From Amycolatopsis sp. FBCC-B4732 (GTDB taxonomy: Bacteria; Actinomycetota; Actinomycetes; Mycobacteriales; Pseudonocardiaceae): a stretch of 64,000 nucleotides of DNA. The DNA lies in NCBI RefSeq assembly GCF_023008405.1, contig NZ_CP095376.1, positions 1,140,001 through 1,204,000 of the forward strand. Direction: 5' to 3'. Positions 43,212-51,533 of the stretch are shown here, one piece after another; within the stretch, counting starts at the first letter, position 1; every line of letters starts with the position of its first letter. The notes under the pieces are model-generated. The model saw nothing but the letters and a program-made list of their open reading frames with translations. It did not search any database and was not told where the DNA came from. Both the position numbers and the translations under genes were made by a program.

Positions 43212-43646
43212 GTGGACCTGAAGCGATTCGTAGCCGGGCTGTTCGCCTTCGCCGTCGTGACGGTGGGCGCCGGGAGCTCGGTCGCCACCGGGCAGCCCGC
43301 CGCCCCCGGGCCGGCCACGCCACCGTCCTCGACGGTGAGCGCCCCGGCCGGCCGCGACGTCACCCTGCGGCTCGGGCAGGAGGCCGCCGTCCAGGGCAAG
43401 GACCTGACCGTGCGCTACACCCGGGTCGTCTCGGACTCGCGGTGCCGCCCGGGCATGACGTGCATCTGGCAGGGGGAGGCCACGCTGGCGTTCCTGCTGA
43501 AGGAGCCCGGCCGCGGCGAGAGCACGACGGCCGAGCTGCACAGCGGCCCGCGTACGGGCCCTCAGGCGACGTCGTTCGCGGCCAGCCGCATCGAACTGGT
43601 GTCGGTCAGCGAGGACGGCGGGGAAGCCACGGTCCGGGTCACCTGA
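43212..43646 (+). CDS. secreted hypothetical protein
   Basis: 144 residues. Signal peptide: 'MDLKRFVAGLFAFAVVTVGA' with likely cleavage soon after. The mature part contains 'DSRCRPGMTCIWQGEATL', a two-cysteine motif found in a family of small secreted beta proteins of unknown function. GTG start, 40 bases after ftsK. Confidence 0.78.
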   Translation: MDLKRFVAGLFAFAVVTVGAGSSVATGQPAAPGPATPPSSTVSAPAGRDVTLRLGQEAAVQGKDLTVRYTRVVSDSRCRPGMTCIWQGEATLAFLLKEPGRGESTTAELHSGPRTGPQATSFAASRIELVSVSEDGGEATVRVT

Positions 43647-43649
43647 GCC

Positions 43650-43797
43650 GCCGAGGCCCAAGGTGATCCAGACCGCGGCGGCGATCCGCGCCACGTGCCC
43701 TTGGTCGCGGCCCGGCCAGGAATGCGATGGCCGCGAGCATGCCGCCGATGGTCTTGACCGGCCCGGACTCCTCGAAGAGTGCGTTGAACTCCAGGAA
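43650..43797 (-). pseudogene. remnant of a membrane-protein gene
   Basis: Read on the minus strand, this gap encodes 'EESGPVKTIGGMLAAIAFLA' and, after a one-base frame change, 'VARIAAAVWITLGLGG', two consecutive hydrophobic segments with normal codons. No start is present. It looks like the tail of a degraded gene for a small membrane protein downstream of the nitroreductase gene. The parent family was not recognised. Confidence 0.4.
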
Positions 43798-44403
43798 TCA
43801 CCCGAGCGGCGTGCCCCAGTGGTCCTGGAAGGCCACTTCGGACAGCGGGGTGCGCGGCGCGGGCTTGAAGTCCGGCACGGTCGTGTACGCCACCGGCAGC
43901 AGCCCGGCCTGCGTGTGGCCCTCCGGGATGCCGAGGATCTCCGCCGCCTCGGCCTCGCGGGAGAGGTGGTACGTCGTGAGCGTCGAGCCGAGGCCGCGTG
44001 AGCGCAGCGCCAGCTGGAAGTTCCACACCGCCGGGAAGATGCCGCCGTAGAAGGCCGCGTCGACCGCGTTGTCCCCGGCCGGGCGGCCCCGCAGGACCGG
44101 GATCACGAACACCGGGACGCGCTCGATCACGTCGATCAGGTGCTGCCCGGACGCCAGCGCCCGCGGGTCGCCCGTCTTCGTCGCGAGGTAGGCCTCGCCG
44201 ACCTCGCGGAACAGCACCCCGAGCCGGTTCTTCACATCCTGGTCGCGCACGACGAGCCAGCGCCAGGCCTGGACGTTGCCGGGTGTCGGCGCCTGCAGCG
44301 CCAGGTTCAGGCACTCCTCGACGACGGCGGGTTCGACGGGCCGGTCGAGGTCGAGCTTGCGGCGCACCGCGCGGGTCGTGCCGAGCAGGTGATCGATCTC
44401 CAT
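43798..44403 (-). CDS. nitroreductase family protein
   Basis: 201 residues. FMN-binding pieces: 'TTRAVRRKLDLDRPV' at the start, 'ALQAPTPGNVQAWRWLVV' and 'GSTLTTYHLSREAEAAEILG' near the end, the usual nitroreductase layout. Reduces nitro groups, quinones or similar compounds with NAD(P)H; the substrate is unknown. ATG start. Confidence 0.9.
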   Translation of the reverse strand: MEIDHLLGTTRAVRRKLDLDRPVEPAVVEECLNLALQAPTPGNVQAWRWLVVRDQDVKNRLGVLFREVGEAYLATKTGDPRALASGQHLIDVIERVPVFVIPVLRGRPAGDNAVDAAFYGGIFPAVWNFQLALRSRGLGSTLTTYHLSREAEAAEILGIPEGHTQAGLLPVAYTTVPDFKPAPRTPLSEVAFQDHWGTPLG

Positions 44404-44455
44404 GACCCCATCCTGGCCCAGGCGCGCGCGAGCGCACCCGGGCCGGGGCGCGGGC

Positions 44456-44890
44456 TCAGCCGCCGAACTTGCGGACCGCCTGGTAGTACGTCCAGGCGGC
44501 GCCCTTGCAGGCCACGTTGGAGCCGCAGACGCTCTTGAGGTCGCTGTAGAGGTTGTCGTCGATCTTCAGCCGGTTCGCCTCGGAGAAGCGGCCCTGCTTC
44601 TTGTAGTTGCGGTAGCCGAAGTCGTGCCGGTGGCAGCCGGGCAGGAACTGCCAGCCGAACGGCGTGTCCGGCGACCACGAGCAGCCGTCCGACGACCAGT
44701 CGAGCTGGCCGGAGTAGGGCGCCTGGTTCCGGATCGACTCGAAGCCGGAGAGGGACGTGGAGAAGAGGTACTGGTCGGTGACCGTCGGGATGTCGACGGC
44801 CGCCGCGGTGCTGGCGCCCGCGAGGACGCCTCCGCCGACAGTCACGGCCACCGCCACGGTGGCCCCCAGGTTCCGCAGTGTCGTGCGCAT
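44456..44890 (-). CDS. secreted phospholipase A2 (prokaryotic type)
   Basis: 144 residues. Signal peptide about 1-31 ending 'AGASTAAA'. The catalytic HD pair is H89-D90 in 'GCHRHDFGYRNYKK', preceded by 'DWSSDGCSWSPDTPFGW'; cysteines 70, 86, 122 and 128 would form two disulfides. This matches the group XIV PLA2 of Streptomyces violaceoruber, a calcium-dependent secreted enzyme that releases the sn-2 fatty acid. The ATG at 44890 follows 'caaggaagcaacg'. Confidence 0.9.
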   Translation of the reverse strand: MRTTLRNLGATVAVAVTVGGGVLAGASTAAAVDIPTVTDQYLFSTSLSGFESIRNQAPYSGQLDWSSDGCSWSPDTPFGWQFLPGCHRHDFGYRNYKKQGRFSEANRLKIDDNLYSDLKSVCGSNVACKGAAWTYYQAVRKFGG

Positions 44891-45002
44891 CGTTGCTTCC
44901 TTGCCGATCGAGTGACTTGGTGCCCGACCAGCTTCGGGCAGGCCAGTGGCGTGGGTCACCGCCCGAAAGGATGTTGTTGGGAAAATTTCCCCCTGACTTC
45001 GC

Positions 45003-45036
45003 CCCCTAGGCGGGAATCGTCCAGACGACCTAGGGG
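45003..45036. promoter_or_regulatory. inverted repeat upstream of PLA2 gene
   Basis: CCCCTAGG (45003-45010) and CCTAGGGG (45029-45036), 18 bases apart, between the divergent-facing ends of the argA-like gene and the phospholipase promoter region. This could be an operator, or a weak terminator for the argA-like gene. Confidence 0.35.
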
Positions 45037-45053
45037 TGGCCGACCCGGCCGCG

Positions 45054-45581
45054 TCAGAGCTGCAGCAGCATCCGCGAGTTGCCCAGCGTGTTCGGCTTCG
45101 CGTACGGCAGGTCCAGGAACTCCGCCACGCCCGTGTCGTGCGAGCGCCGCATCTCCTCGAACACCTCGTGCGAAACCGGCGTCCCGTCGATCTCCACGAA
45201 GCCGTGCCCGGCGAAGAAGCTCGTCTCGAAGGTCAGCACGAACAGCCGCCTGAGACCCAGCTCACGGGCCTCCTCCACCAGCCGCGCCACGAGCAGCCGC
45301 CCGACACCCTGGCCGCGGACCGCCTTGTCGACCACCACCGTGCGCAGCTCGGCGATGTCCTCCCAGAGCACGTGCAGGGCCGCCGCGCCGACGACTTCGT
45401 CACCCAGTTCGGCGACCCAGAACTCCTGGACCGCCTCGTAGAGCGTGACCAGGTCCTTCTCCAGCAGGACGCGGCCGGCGTCCGAATCGACGAGGGCCTT
45501 GATCTTGCGGACGTCGGCGATCCGCGCGCGGCGGACGGTCGGGCGGGGGGAGGCGGACGGCACGATCGTCAACCCTGCCAC
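45054..45581 (-). CDS. amino-acid N-acetyltransferase (ArgA-like GNAT)
   Basis: 175 residues, close to M. tuberculosis Rv2747, which makes N-acetylglutamate for arginine synthesis. '[20 protein letters not shown]' at the start and '[19 protein letters not shown]' (acetyl-CoA loop), with '[20 protein letters not shown]' toward the end, are its marks. The position after ftsK is as in M. tuberculosis. GTG or ATG near 45581 is the start; an in-frame leader of about 15 residues is variable. Confidence 0.85.
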   Translation of the reverse strand: MAGLTIVPSASPRPTVRRARIADVRKIKALVDSDAGRVLLEKDLVTLYEAVQEFWVAELGDEVVGAAALHVLWEDIAELRTVVVDKAVRGQGVGRLLVARLVEEARELGLRRLFVLTFETSFFAGHGFVEIDGTPVSHEVFEEMRRSHDTGVAEFLDLPYAKPNTLGNSRMLLQL

Positions 45582-45686
45582 ATCGCCCGGCGCGCGCGGC
45601 GACGCAGCTCGCTCTTCGGGTCCGGTTGTCGCAGCCGGGCCACGCCGTCGTCAGGCCGCGTGCACCCGGCGGCTACCCTGAACTTC

Positions 45687-47123
45687 GTGCCTTCCCCTGC
45701 CACGGACCCAGCCGCCACCCGACGCGTCTCCCTGCTGACCCTGGGCTGCGCCCGCAACGAGGTCGACTCGGAGGAGCTCGCGGGCCGGCTCGCGGCCGGC
45801 GGCTGGGAGCTGGCGGCCGATCCCGAAGAGTCCGACGTCGTGGTGGTCAACACCTGCGGCTTCGTCGAATCGGCCAAAAAGGACTCGGTGGACACGCTGC
45901 TGGCGGCGTCCGACACGGGCAAGAAGGTCGTCGCCGTCGGCTGCATGGCCGAGCGCTACGGCCACGAGCTCGCCGACAGCCTCCCCGAAGCCGACGCCGT
46001 GCTGGGCTTCGACCACTACGCCGACCTCTCGGCCCGGCTCGACGACGTCGTCGCCGGCCGCAAGATCGCCTCGCACACCCCCGGCGACCGCCGCAAGCTG
46101 CTGCCGATCAGCCCGGTCCAGCGGCCCGCCGCCGCGGAGACCGTCGAGGTCCCGGGCCACGCGCAGCACGGCTGGGGCCCGCGGGTGCTGCGCACGCGCC
46201 TCGACGACGCGCCGGTCGCCGCGCTGAAGATCGCCTCCGGCTGCGACCGGCGCTGCTCGTTCTGCGCGATCCCGTCGTTCCGCGGCTCCTTCGTCTCGCG
46301 GCAGCCCGACGAGATCGTCGCCGAAGCGATGTGGCTGGCCGAAAACGGCGTCAAGGAACTGTTCCTGGTCAGCGAGAACTCGACGTCGTACGGCAAGGAC
46401 TTCGGCCGCGACGGCGCCACCGCGCTGGAGCGGCTGCTGCCGCGCCTGGCGGCGGTCGACGGCATCGAGCGCGTCCGCGTCTCCTACCTGCAGCCGGCCG
46501 AGACGCGCCCGCAGCTGGTCAAGGCCATCGCCACCACGCCGGGCGTCGCCGAGTACTTCGACCTGTCGTTCCAGCACTCCAGCGAGCAGGTGCTGCGCCG
46601 GATGCGCCGGTTCGGCTCGACCGACTCGTTCCTCGCGCTGACCGAGCAGATCCGCGAGTACGCGCCCGAGGCGGGCATCCGCACCAACGTGATCGTCGGG
46701 TTCCCCGGTGAGACCGAGCACGACCTGAGCGAGCTGGAGCGCTTCCTGACCGGCGCGCGCCTCGACGCGGTCGGCGTCTTCGGCTACTCCGACGAGGACG
46801 GCACCGAGGCCGAGGGCTTCGACGGCAAGCTCGACGCCGAAGAGGTCGCGAAGCGGGTCACCCGGATCTCGGCGCTGGTCGAGGAGCTGACCTCGCAGCG
46901 CGCCGAGGACCGGATCGGCACCTTCGTCGACGTCCTGGTCGAGCTGGACGACGACGGCGAGGTCACCGGCCGCGCCGCGCACCAGGCCCCCGAGGTCGAC
47001 GGCGAGTGCATCATCCTCGACGCGCCGGAGAAGGCCCAGGTCGGCGACTTCCTGCGGTGCGAGGTCGTGGACTCGGCGGGCGTCGACCTGATCGTCCGCG
47101 CGGTACCGGACGCCGACCGGTGA
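45687..47123 (+). CDS. rimO: ribosomal protein uS12 methylthiotransferase RimO
   Basis: 478 residues. An N-terminal UPF0004 domain with '[16 protein letters not shown]' and '[17 protein letters not shown]', the radical-SAM CxxxCxxC at C186, C190 and C193 ('CDRRCSFC'), and a C-terminal TRAM domain. It adds a methylthio group to an aspartate of S12. GTG start chosen close to the conserved domain; the frame upstream overlaps the divergent argA-like gene. Its stop overlaps pgsA (GTGA). Confidence 0.95.
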   Translation: MPSPATDPAATRRVSLLTLGCARNEVDSEELAGRLAAGGWELAADPEESDVVVVNTCGFVESAKKDSVDTLLAASDTGKKVVAVGCMAERYGHELADSLPEADAVLGFDHYADLSARLDDVVAGRKIASHTPGDRRKLLPISPVQRPAAAETVEVPGHAQHGWGPRVLRTRLDDAPVAALKIASGCDRRCSFCAIPSFRGSFVSRQPDEIVAEAMWLAENGVKELFLVSENSTSYGKDFGRDGATALERLLPRLAAVDGIERVRVSYLQPAETRPQLVKAIATTPGVAEYFDLSFQHSSEQVLRRMRRFGSTDSFLALTEQIREYAPEAGIRTNVIVGFPGETEHDLSELERFLTGARLDAVGVFGYSDEDGTEAEGFDGKLDAEEVAKRVTRISALVEELTSQRAEDRIGTFVDVLVELDDDGEVTGRAAHQAPEVDGECIILDAPEKAQVGDFLRCEVVDSAGVDLIVRAVPDADR

Positions 47124-47761
47124 GTGCGCTCCCCAGCGACGCCGCCGACGAGGGCCTGACGCACGACGCCCCCGCCCAGGTCCCCGAGCCGACCCCGGTC
47201 CCGACGCTCAACGTCGCGAACCTGCTGACGCTGTCGCGGCTGGTCCTGGTCCCGCTGTTCGTCGCCGCGCTGTTCGTCGGCGACGGCCACGACACCACCT
47301 GGCGCGCGCTCGCGACCGGCCTCTTCGCCATCGCTTCGGCCACCGACCAGCTGGACGGCTGGGTCGCCCGCAAGTACGGCCTAATCACCGACTTCGGCAA
47401 GATCGCCGACCCGATCGCGGACAAGGCGCTGACCGGCGCCGCGCTGGTGGGGCTGAGCGTTCTCGGCGAGCTGGGCTGGTGGGTCACGATCGTGATCGCG
47501 GTCCGCGAGATCGGCGTGACGCTGCTGCGCTTCTGGGTGATCCGCCACGGCGTGATCCCGGCCAGCCGGGGCGGGAAGGCGAAGACGATGGCGCAGATCG
47601 CGGCCATCGTGGCGTACCTGCTGCCGCTGCCGGCCGGCGCGGACCCTGTCCGCTGGTCGCTGATGGGCCTGGCCCTGGTGCTGACGGTGGTGACGGGCGT
47701 GGACTACCTGGTCCGCGCGATCCGGCTGCGCGCGGCCGGGCGCCGGGTCACCGGGAGCTGA
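47120..47761 (+). CDS. pgsA: CDP-alcohol phosphatidyltransferase (PgsA)
   Basis: 213 residues. The CDP-alcohol motif D-x2-DG-x2-AR-x8-G-x3-D-x3-D is complete, from '[12 protein letters not shown]' to '[12 protein letters not shown]'. Membrane enzyme making phosphatidylglycerol phosphate from CDP-diacylglycerol and glycerol 3-phosphate. M. tuberculosis has pgsA3 in the same place, before clgR. Coupled to rimO by overlap. Confidence 0.93.
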   Translation: MSALPSDAADEGLTHDAPAQVPEPTPVPTLNVANLLTLSRLVLVPLFVAALFVGDGHDTTWRALATGLFAIASATDQLDGWVARKYGLITDFGKIADPIADKALTGAALVGLSVLGELGWWVTIVIAVREIGVTLLRFWVIRHGVIPASRGGKAKTMAQIAAIVAYLLPLPAGADPVRWSLMGLALVLTVVTGVDYLVRAIRLRAAGRRVTGS

Positions 47762-47766
47762 GCTTG

Positions 47767-47947
47767 GCCGAGGTGCCGCGAACGACTCAGGGGGGACCGC
47801 CGGCGTCCCGAATGAGTCATTGGCGACCTCCGGCCGGCCCGGCCGCTGCGCGCGAGGTGGCCGCGGGCGGCACCGCCGGGGCGGACCGGCGCCTGTCCCT
47901 CACGACCGGGCCGAGGTGCCGCGAATGACTCATTCGCGATCTCCGGC
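47767..47947. repeat. direct and palindromic repeats before cinA
   Basis: GGCCGAGGTGCCGCGAA is present at 47767 and 47909. GAATGAGTCATT (47810-47821) and GAATGACTCATT (47923-47934) are two copies of a near-palindrome, each followed by a similar 'gcga(c/t)ctccggcc' tail. The apparent start codon of cinA lies inside the second copy. The pattern suggests a dispersed intergenic repeat family. Confidence 0.65.
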
Positions 47948-48491
47948 CATCCCCGCCGAGGGTGACGAGCAGGCCGCCGCCCTCGTCGCGGCCCTCACCC
48001 GGCGCGGGGAGACCGTCGCCGCCGCCGAGTCGCTGACCGCCGGGCTCGTCTGCGCCACCCTCGCGCGCGTGCCCGGGGCCAGCGCGGCCCTGCGTGGCGG
48101 GCTCGTCGTCTACGCCACCGAACTCAAGACCGTCCTCGCCGGCGTCGACGCCACCCTGCTGGCCGAGCACGGCGCCGTCCACCCCGAGGTCGCCGCGCAG
48201 CTCGCCGAGGGTGCCCGTGAGCGGTGCGGGGCCACCTGGGGCCTCGGGCTCACCGGCGTGGCCGGCCCGGGCGCGCAGGACGGCGTCGAGCCCGGAACCG
48301 TGCACGTCGGGCTGGCGGGGCCAGGAACACGCACACCGCGTGTTTCGGGGGTTCGGGTGGCGGAGCCCCCGACCCGAGGCGAAGCCTCGTTTGTCACAGT
48401 CCGTACGCTGGCGTTGAGCGGCGATCGCGACTTGATCAGGACCCGATCGGTCCAGGCCGCGTTTGCCCTGCTTGGGGAACATCTGACGTGA
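47925..48491 (+). CDS. cinA: CinA C-terminal family nicotinamide-nucleotide amidase
   Basis: 188 residues. 'GETVAAAESLTAGLVCATLA' and 'GLGLTGVAGPGAQDGVEPGT' are the PncC/CinA active-site signatures; the enzyme deamidates NMN to NaMN. Between 'VGLAGP' and 'LALSGDRDLIRTRSVQ' there is an extra stretch that coincides with a palindrome-rich insert (48341-48398). The ATG sits within an intergenic repeat, so the true start is uncertain; a later start would shorten the N-terminus by a dozen residues. In M. tuberculosis order this place lies between pgsA3 and clgR. Confidence 0.85.
   Translation: MTHSRSPAIPAEGDEQAAALVAALTRRGETVAAAESLTAGLVCATLARVPGASAALRGGLVVYATELKTVLAGVDATLLAEHGAVHPEVAAQLAEGARERCGATWGLGLTGVAGPGAQDGVEPGTVHVGLAGPGTRTPRVSGVRVAEPPTRGEASFVTVRTLALSGDRDLIRTRSVQAAFALLGEHLT
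48341..48398. repeat. palindromic insert inside cinA
   Basis: TCGGGGG and CCCCCGA arms around a 14-base centre, followed by a second hairpin, GAGGCGAAGCCTC, all within the cinA frame and adding about 20 residues at a spot where the family has a short loop. The look is that of a REP-type dispersed element carried in frame. Confidence 0.5.
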
Positions 48492-48515
48492 ATCCGGCGT
48501 TCGCCCTTGGCGTAC
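48476..48515 (+). promoter_or_regulatory. SigE-type promoter with ClgR box
   Basis: GGAAC (48476-48480), then 17 bases, then CGTT (48498-48501) fits the actinobacterial SigE (ECF) promoter. Overlapping it, TTCGCCCTTGGCGTAC has CGC-N5-GCG spacing and flanks like the ClgR box. In M. tuberculosis clgR is SigE-driven and self-activated, so the arrangement makes sense. The site spans the last codons of cinA. Confidence 0.6.
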
Positions 48516-48590
48516 GGGAGCACCAACTCCTGCGCCCAGGGCACCGCTCTGGGTAACGTAGGGGGTACTTGTACGGAAGGGAGGCGCGTG

Positions 48591-49049
48591 ATGACCGTGC
48601 TGTTGCGTGAGGCGATCGGTGATCGGCTCCGTCATGCCCGCACCAACCAGCGTCGTACGCTGCGCGACATCTCCCGCGCCGCCAGGGTCAGCCTCGGCTA
48701 CCTCTCGGAGGTGGAACGGGGCCAGAAGGAGGCGTCGAGCGAGCTGCTCGCGTCCATCTGCCAGGCTCTGGACCTTCCGCTCGGCGAACTGCTGCACAAG
48801 GTGGCGGCGGACGTTTCGGCCCTCGACAACGTCGAGGTCGCGCCGGTCGACGAGCGGATCGTGGAGGGCAGGCCCCGGGAGAAGCGGGGTGCCGAGGCCT
48901 CGGCGGCCGGTATCGAAGGCGGCCGCCTGATGTCCGAGCTGATCGGGAACGACCTCGCCGACCTGCGGGTTTCCCCGGCACCGCGGATGAACACCACCCT
49001 GCGGACGACGATCGGCCAGCCCAAGCTGGCCTCGACGATCGCGGCATAG
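48591..49049 (+). CDS. clgR: XRE-family stress regulator ClgR
   Basis: 152 residues. Cro/C1-type HTH at the N-terminus: '[30 protein letters not shown]', as in ClgR of mycobacteria and corynebacteria (only part quoted: '[17 protein letters not shown]'). ClgR activates Clp protease and Psp genes under envelope stress. The C-terminus '[11 protein letters not shown]' ends in small hydrophobic residues, a possible Clp degradation tag. The ATG follows 'aagggaggcgcgtg'. pspA and pspM follow. Confidence 0.92.
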   Translation: MTVLLREAIGDRLRHARTNQRRTLRDISRAARVSLGYLSEVERGQKEASSELLASICQALDLPLGELLHKVAADVSALDNVEVAPVDERIVEGRPREKRGAEASAAGIEGGRLMSELIGNDLADLRVSPAPRMNTTLRTTIGQPKLASTIAA

Positions 49050-49068
49050 TCACAGGTCGGACACGACG

Positions 49069-49097
49069 ACGGCCCCGGGCAACCCGCCCGGGGCCGT
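49069..49097 (+). terminator. hairpin between clgR and pspA
   Basis: Perfect arms ACGGCCCCGGG / CCCGGGGCCGT with a seven-base loop, 19 bases after clgR. It separates clgR from pspA, so pspA may have its own promoter or depend on read-through. Confidence 0.8.
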
Positions 49098-49279
49098 TCG
49101 CGTTGCCTACTCGGGGTGATCAGGGCGATCCCTGAATTCCGCCGGGTCGCCTGGAACGGACGTGGCCGACCTGACACGATGGAACCCAACGCCGGGGTCG
49201 GTGCGTTGCAGAAGCAGGGGAGCGACGCCCCACCCCGAGTACTCAAGGCCCGTGGGACGCAAGAAGGCAGGCGGAGGAG

Positions 49280-50122
49280 ATGGCCAACCCGTTCGTGAAG
49301 TTCTGGAAGTACATGATGGCGGCGTTCTCGTCGAAGATCGACGAGCACGCCGACCCGAAGGTACAGATCCAGCAGGCCATCGAGGAGGCGCAGCGCAACC
49401 ACCAGGCGCTGACGCAGCAGGCCGCCTCCGTGATCGGCAACCAGCGGCAGCTGGAGATGAAGCTCAACCGGCAGCTCGGCGACGTCGAAAAGCTGCAGGC
49501 GTCCACCCGGCAGGCGCTCGTCCTCGCGGACGAGGCCCGCAGCAAGGGTGACGAGCAGAAGGCCACCGAGTTCGAGAACGCCGCGGAGAGCTTCGCGACG
49601 CAGCTCGTCACGGCCGAGCAGAACATCGAGGACCTGAAGACGCTGCACGACCAGTCGCTGCAGGCCGCGGCCCAGGCCAAGAAGGCCGTGGAGCGCAACT
49701 CGCAGATGCTGCAGCAGAAGCTGGCCGAGCGCACGAAGCTGCTCTCGCAGCTGGAGCAGGCGAAGATGCAGGAGCAGGTCTCCGCTTCGCTGAACCAGAT
49801 GAGCCAGCTGGCGGCGCCGGGCAACACGCCGTCGCTGGAAGAGGTCCGCGACAAGATCGAGAAGCGCTACACCACGGCGCTGGGCTCGGCCGAGCTGGCG
49901 CAGAACTCGGTCCAGGGGCGGATGATGGAGGTCCAGGCCTCCACCACGCAGCTGGCCGGCCAGTCGCGGCTGCAGCAGATCCGCGCGTCGATGCACGGCG
50001 ACTCGGTCGCCCAGGTGACCGACGGCGGCGCGGCGGCCCAGAAGCCGGCGAGCAGCTCGGCGGACATCCAGCGGGAGATCCAGGCGCGCGTGCAGGCCGA
50101 GCAGGGCAAGAACCCGGCCTGA
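49280..50122 (+). CDS. pspA: phage shock protein A (PspA/IM30)
   Basis: 280 residues, nearly all coiled coil: '[20 protein letters not shown]' through the long Gln/Glu/Ala-rich helices, then a short tail. An ESCRT-III-like protein that coats and stabilises the stressed membrane. M. tuberculosis Rv2744c (35-kDa antigen) is the counterpart, also after clgR. The ATG has 'aggcggaggag' before it. Confidence 0.96.
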   Translation: MANPFVKFWKYMMAAFSSKIDEHADPKVQIQQAIEEAQRNHQALTQQAASVIGNQRQLEMKLNRQLGDVEKLQASTRQALVLADEARSKGDEQKATEFENAAESFATQLVTAEQNIEDLKTLHDQSLQAAAQAKKAVERNSQMLQQKLAERTKLLSQLEQAKMQEQVSASLNQMSQLAAPGNTPSLEEVRDKIEKRYTTALGSAELAQNSVQGRMMEVQASTTQLAGQSRLQQIRASMHGDSVAQVTDGGAAAQKPASSSADIQREIQARVQAEQGKNPA

Positions 50123-50157
50123 CCCGGGCTTGAACCAGGGCGAAGGGGGCGAAAGCG

Positions 50158-51138
50158 ATGGGGCAGCAAGGCAAGCGGCGTGACTTCGGCGAACTGAGCG
50201 CCAAGCTGGAGAAGCACATCGAGAAGCTGCCCGACTACGCCGTCCGCGCCCAGGAAAAGCTCCAAAAGGTGCAGAAGTACTTCCCGCCGGCCGAGCAGGC
50301 CGGCGGGAAGTCTCCGCGCCCGAACCCGCTGCAACGGCCGCCCGTGCGGCGGCCGGACGTGACGACGTCGCTGACGTCGATGGCGAACCAGGTCCCGGCC
50401 TTCGCCGAGGCCCGGGCCAAGTGGGACCGCTGGAACCACCCGGCCGCGAAGCTCGAACGCCGCAAGCGGCGCACGGCGAAGGCGCTCACGCTGTGGATCA
50501 TCCTCACGATCCTGTGCGGCGTGGTCACCGTGGCGGCCGCCGTGGGCTGGATCAGCCCCACCCACGCCGCGATGATGCCGCAGGCGATCACGGCGTTCGC
50601 CGGAGTCGTCATCTTCGGCACGTTCAGCGTCCGGTCCGGCCTCAAGCTGCGCGACCTCAAGCGCACCCCGATCCCGGCGGCGCCGGCCGGCCCACCGCCG
50701 CTGCCGGCCGCCCGGTCGGCGGCCCGCGAACCCATGGAACGGCTCGCCGAGTGCGAGGCGTCGCTGATCGAGCTGCTGCGCCAGCTTTCGGTGCCGTCCC
50801 CGGTGGGCACGGCCCCGGTTTCCGAGGTGGCCGTCGCGGACGCCCGGCAGACGGCGAACGAAGCCGCCGCCGCGCTGCGCGGCCTGGCGGCCCGCATCCA
50901 GGCGATCGAGCGCGGCCGGGACTCCGCGCCGGCCCGGGAGAAGGCGGCCTTGGCCGCGGCGGTCGGCAAGCTCCGCGAACAGCTCGACGACGGCATCGAG
51001 GGCTACCGCGGCCTGGTCGCCGCGGCGGGCCACACGGTCGCCGCCTCCAGCGACGGCCTGGTGACGTCGAAGCAGGACCTCACCGACGCGACCGACCGCC
51101 TGGCGGGGCTGGCGATGGCCCTGCGCGAGCTCTCCTGA
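50158..51138 (+). CDS. pspM: Psp membrane partner PspM
   Basis: 326 residues. A basic N-terminal domain ('LSAKLEKHIEKLPDYAVRAQ'), two membrane helices (about 107-150), then a long helical cytoplasmic part. It fits Rv2743c-type PspM, the membrane partner that recruits or restrains PspA in actinobacteria. Starts 35 bases after pspA; a hairpin follows. Confidence 0.88.
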   Translation: MGQQGKRRDFGELSAKLEKHIEKLPDYAVRAQEKLQKVQKYFPPAEQAGGKSPRPNPLQRPPVRRPDVTTSLTSMANQVPAFAEARAKWDRWNHPAAKLERRKRRTAKALTLWIILTILCGVVTVAAAVGWISPTHAAMMPQAITAFAGVVIFGTFSVRSGLKLRDLKRTPIPAAPAGPPPLPAARSAAREPMERLAECEASLIELLRQLSVPSPVGTAPVSEVAVADARQTANEAAAALRGLAARIQAIERGRDSAPAREKAALAAAVGKLREQLDDGIEGYRGLVAAAGHTVAASSDGLVTSKQDLTDATDRLAGLAMALRELS

Positions 51139-51533
51139 CCGTCCGATTCCGCCCGGCGCGCTCGCCCGGCGGAACGAAATCCGGCTGATCCCAGCCGGAT
51201 CCCACGTTTTCCTCGCCCGTCACGCGAATCCGGCTTCGCTGCGCCATCCGGGCACCTCGCTCCGCCGTTCGAGGGCGCCCATGCGGCCGTCCGGCCCGTT
51301 CGTCACCCCGCGTGCGTGATCGTGCGTTTCACCCCGGCGTCGCCCCCTGTTCACCTCTTGGTGCCGAAACACGCGCGTAATCGGAAACTGATCGCGACGG
51401 AAACGTCGGCGAACTAACGTTTCTGTCATGCATGCAGAGGTGTCACTCGCCGGGAGGCCCGCCGTGCACTGAGGTTCGCCGGCGCCGACCGTACACAGTG
51501 GACTTTCTCGACCCGCCGAGGAAAGGACGCCCC
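51139..51533. other. intergenic gap after pspM
   Basis: 395 bases without a gene. It holds the hairpin at 51179-51200 and a less GC-rich stretch around 51370-51430 that probably carries the promoter of the amidase-like gene. Nothing else recognisable. Confidence 0.5.
51179..51200 (+). terminator. hairpin after pspM
   Basis: ATCCGGCTG / CAGCCGGAT with a four-base loop, 40 bases after the stop. Confidence 0.65.

Noticed and set aside
40547..43399. 950-codon minus-strand frame over ftsK
   Set aside because: Shadow frame; FtsK on the plus strand has all motifs.
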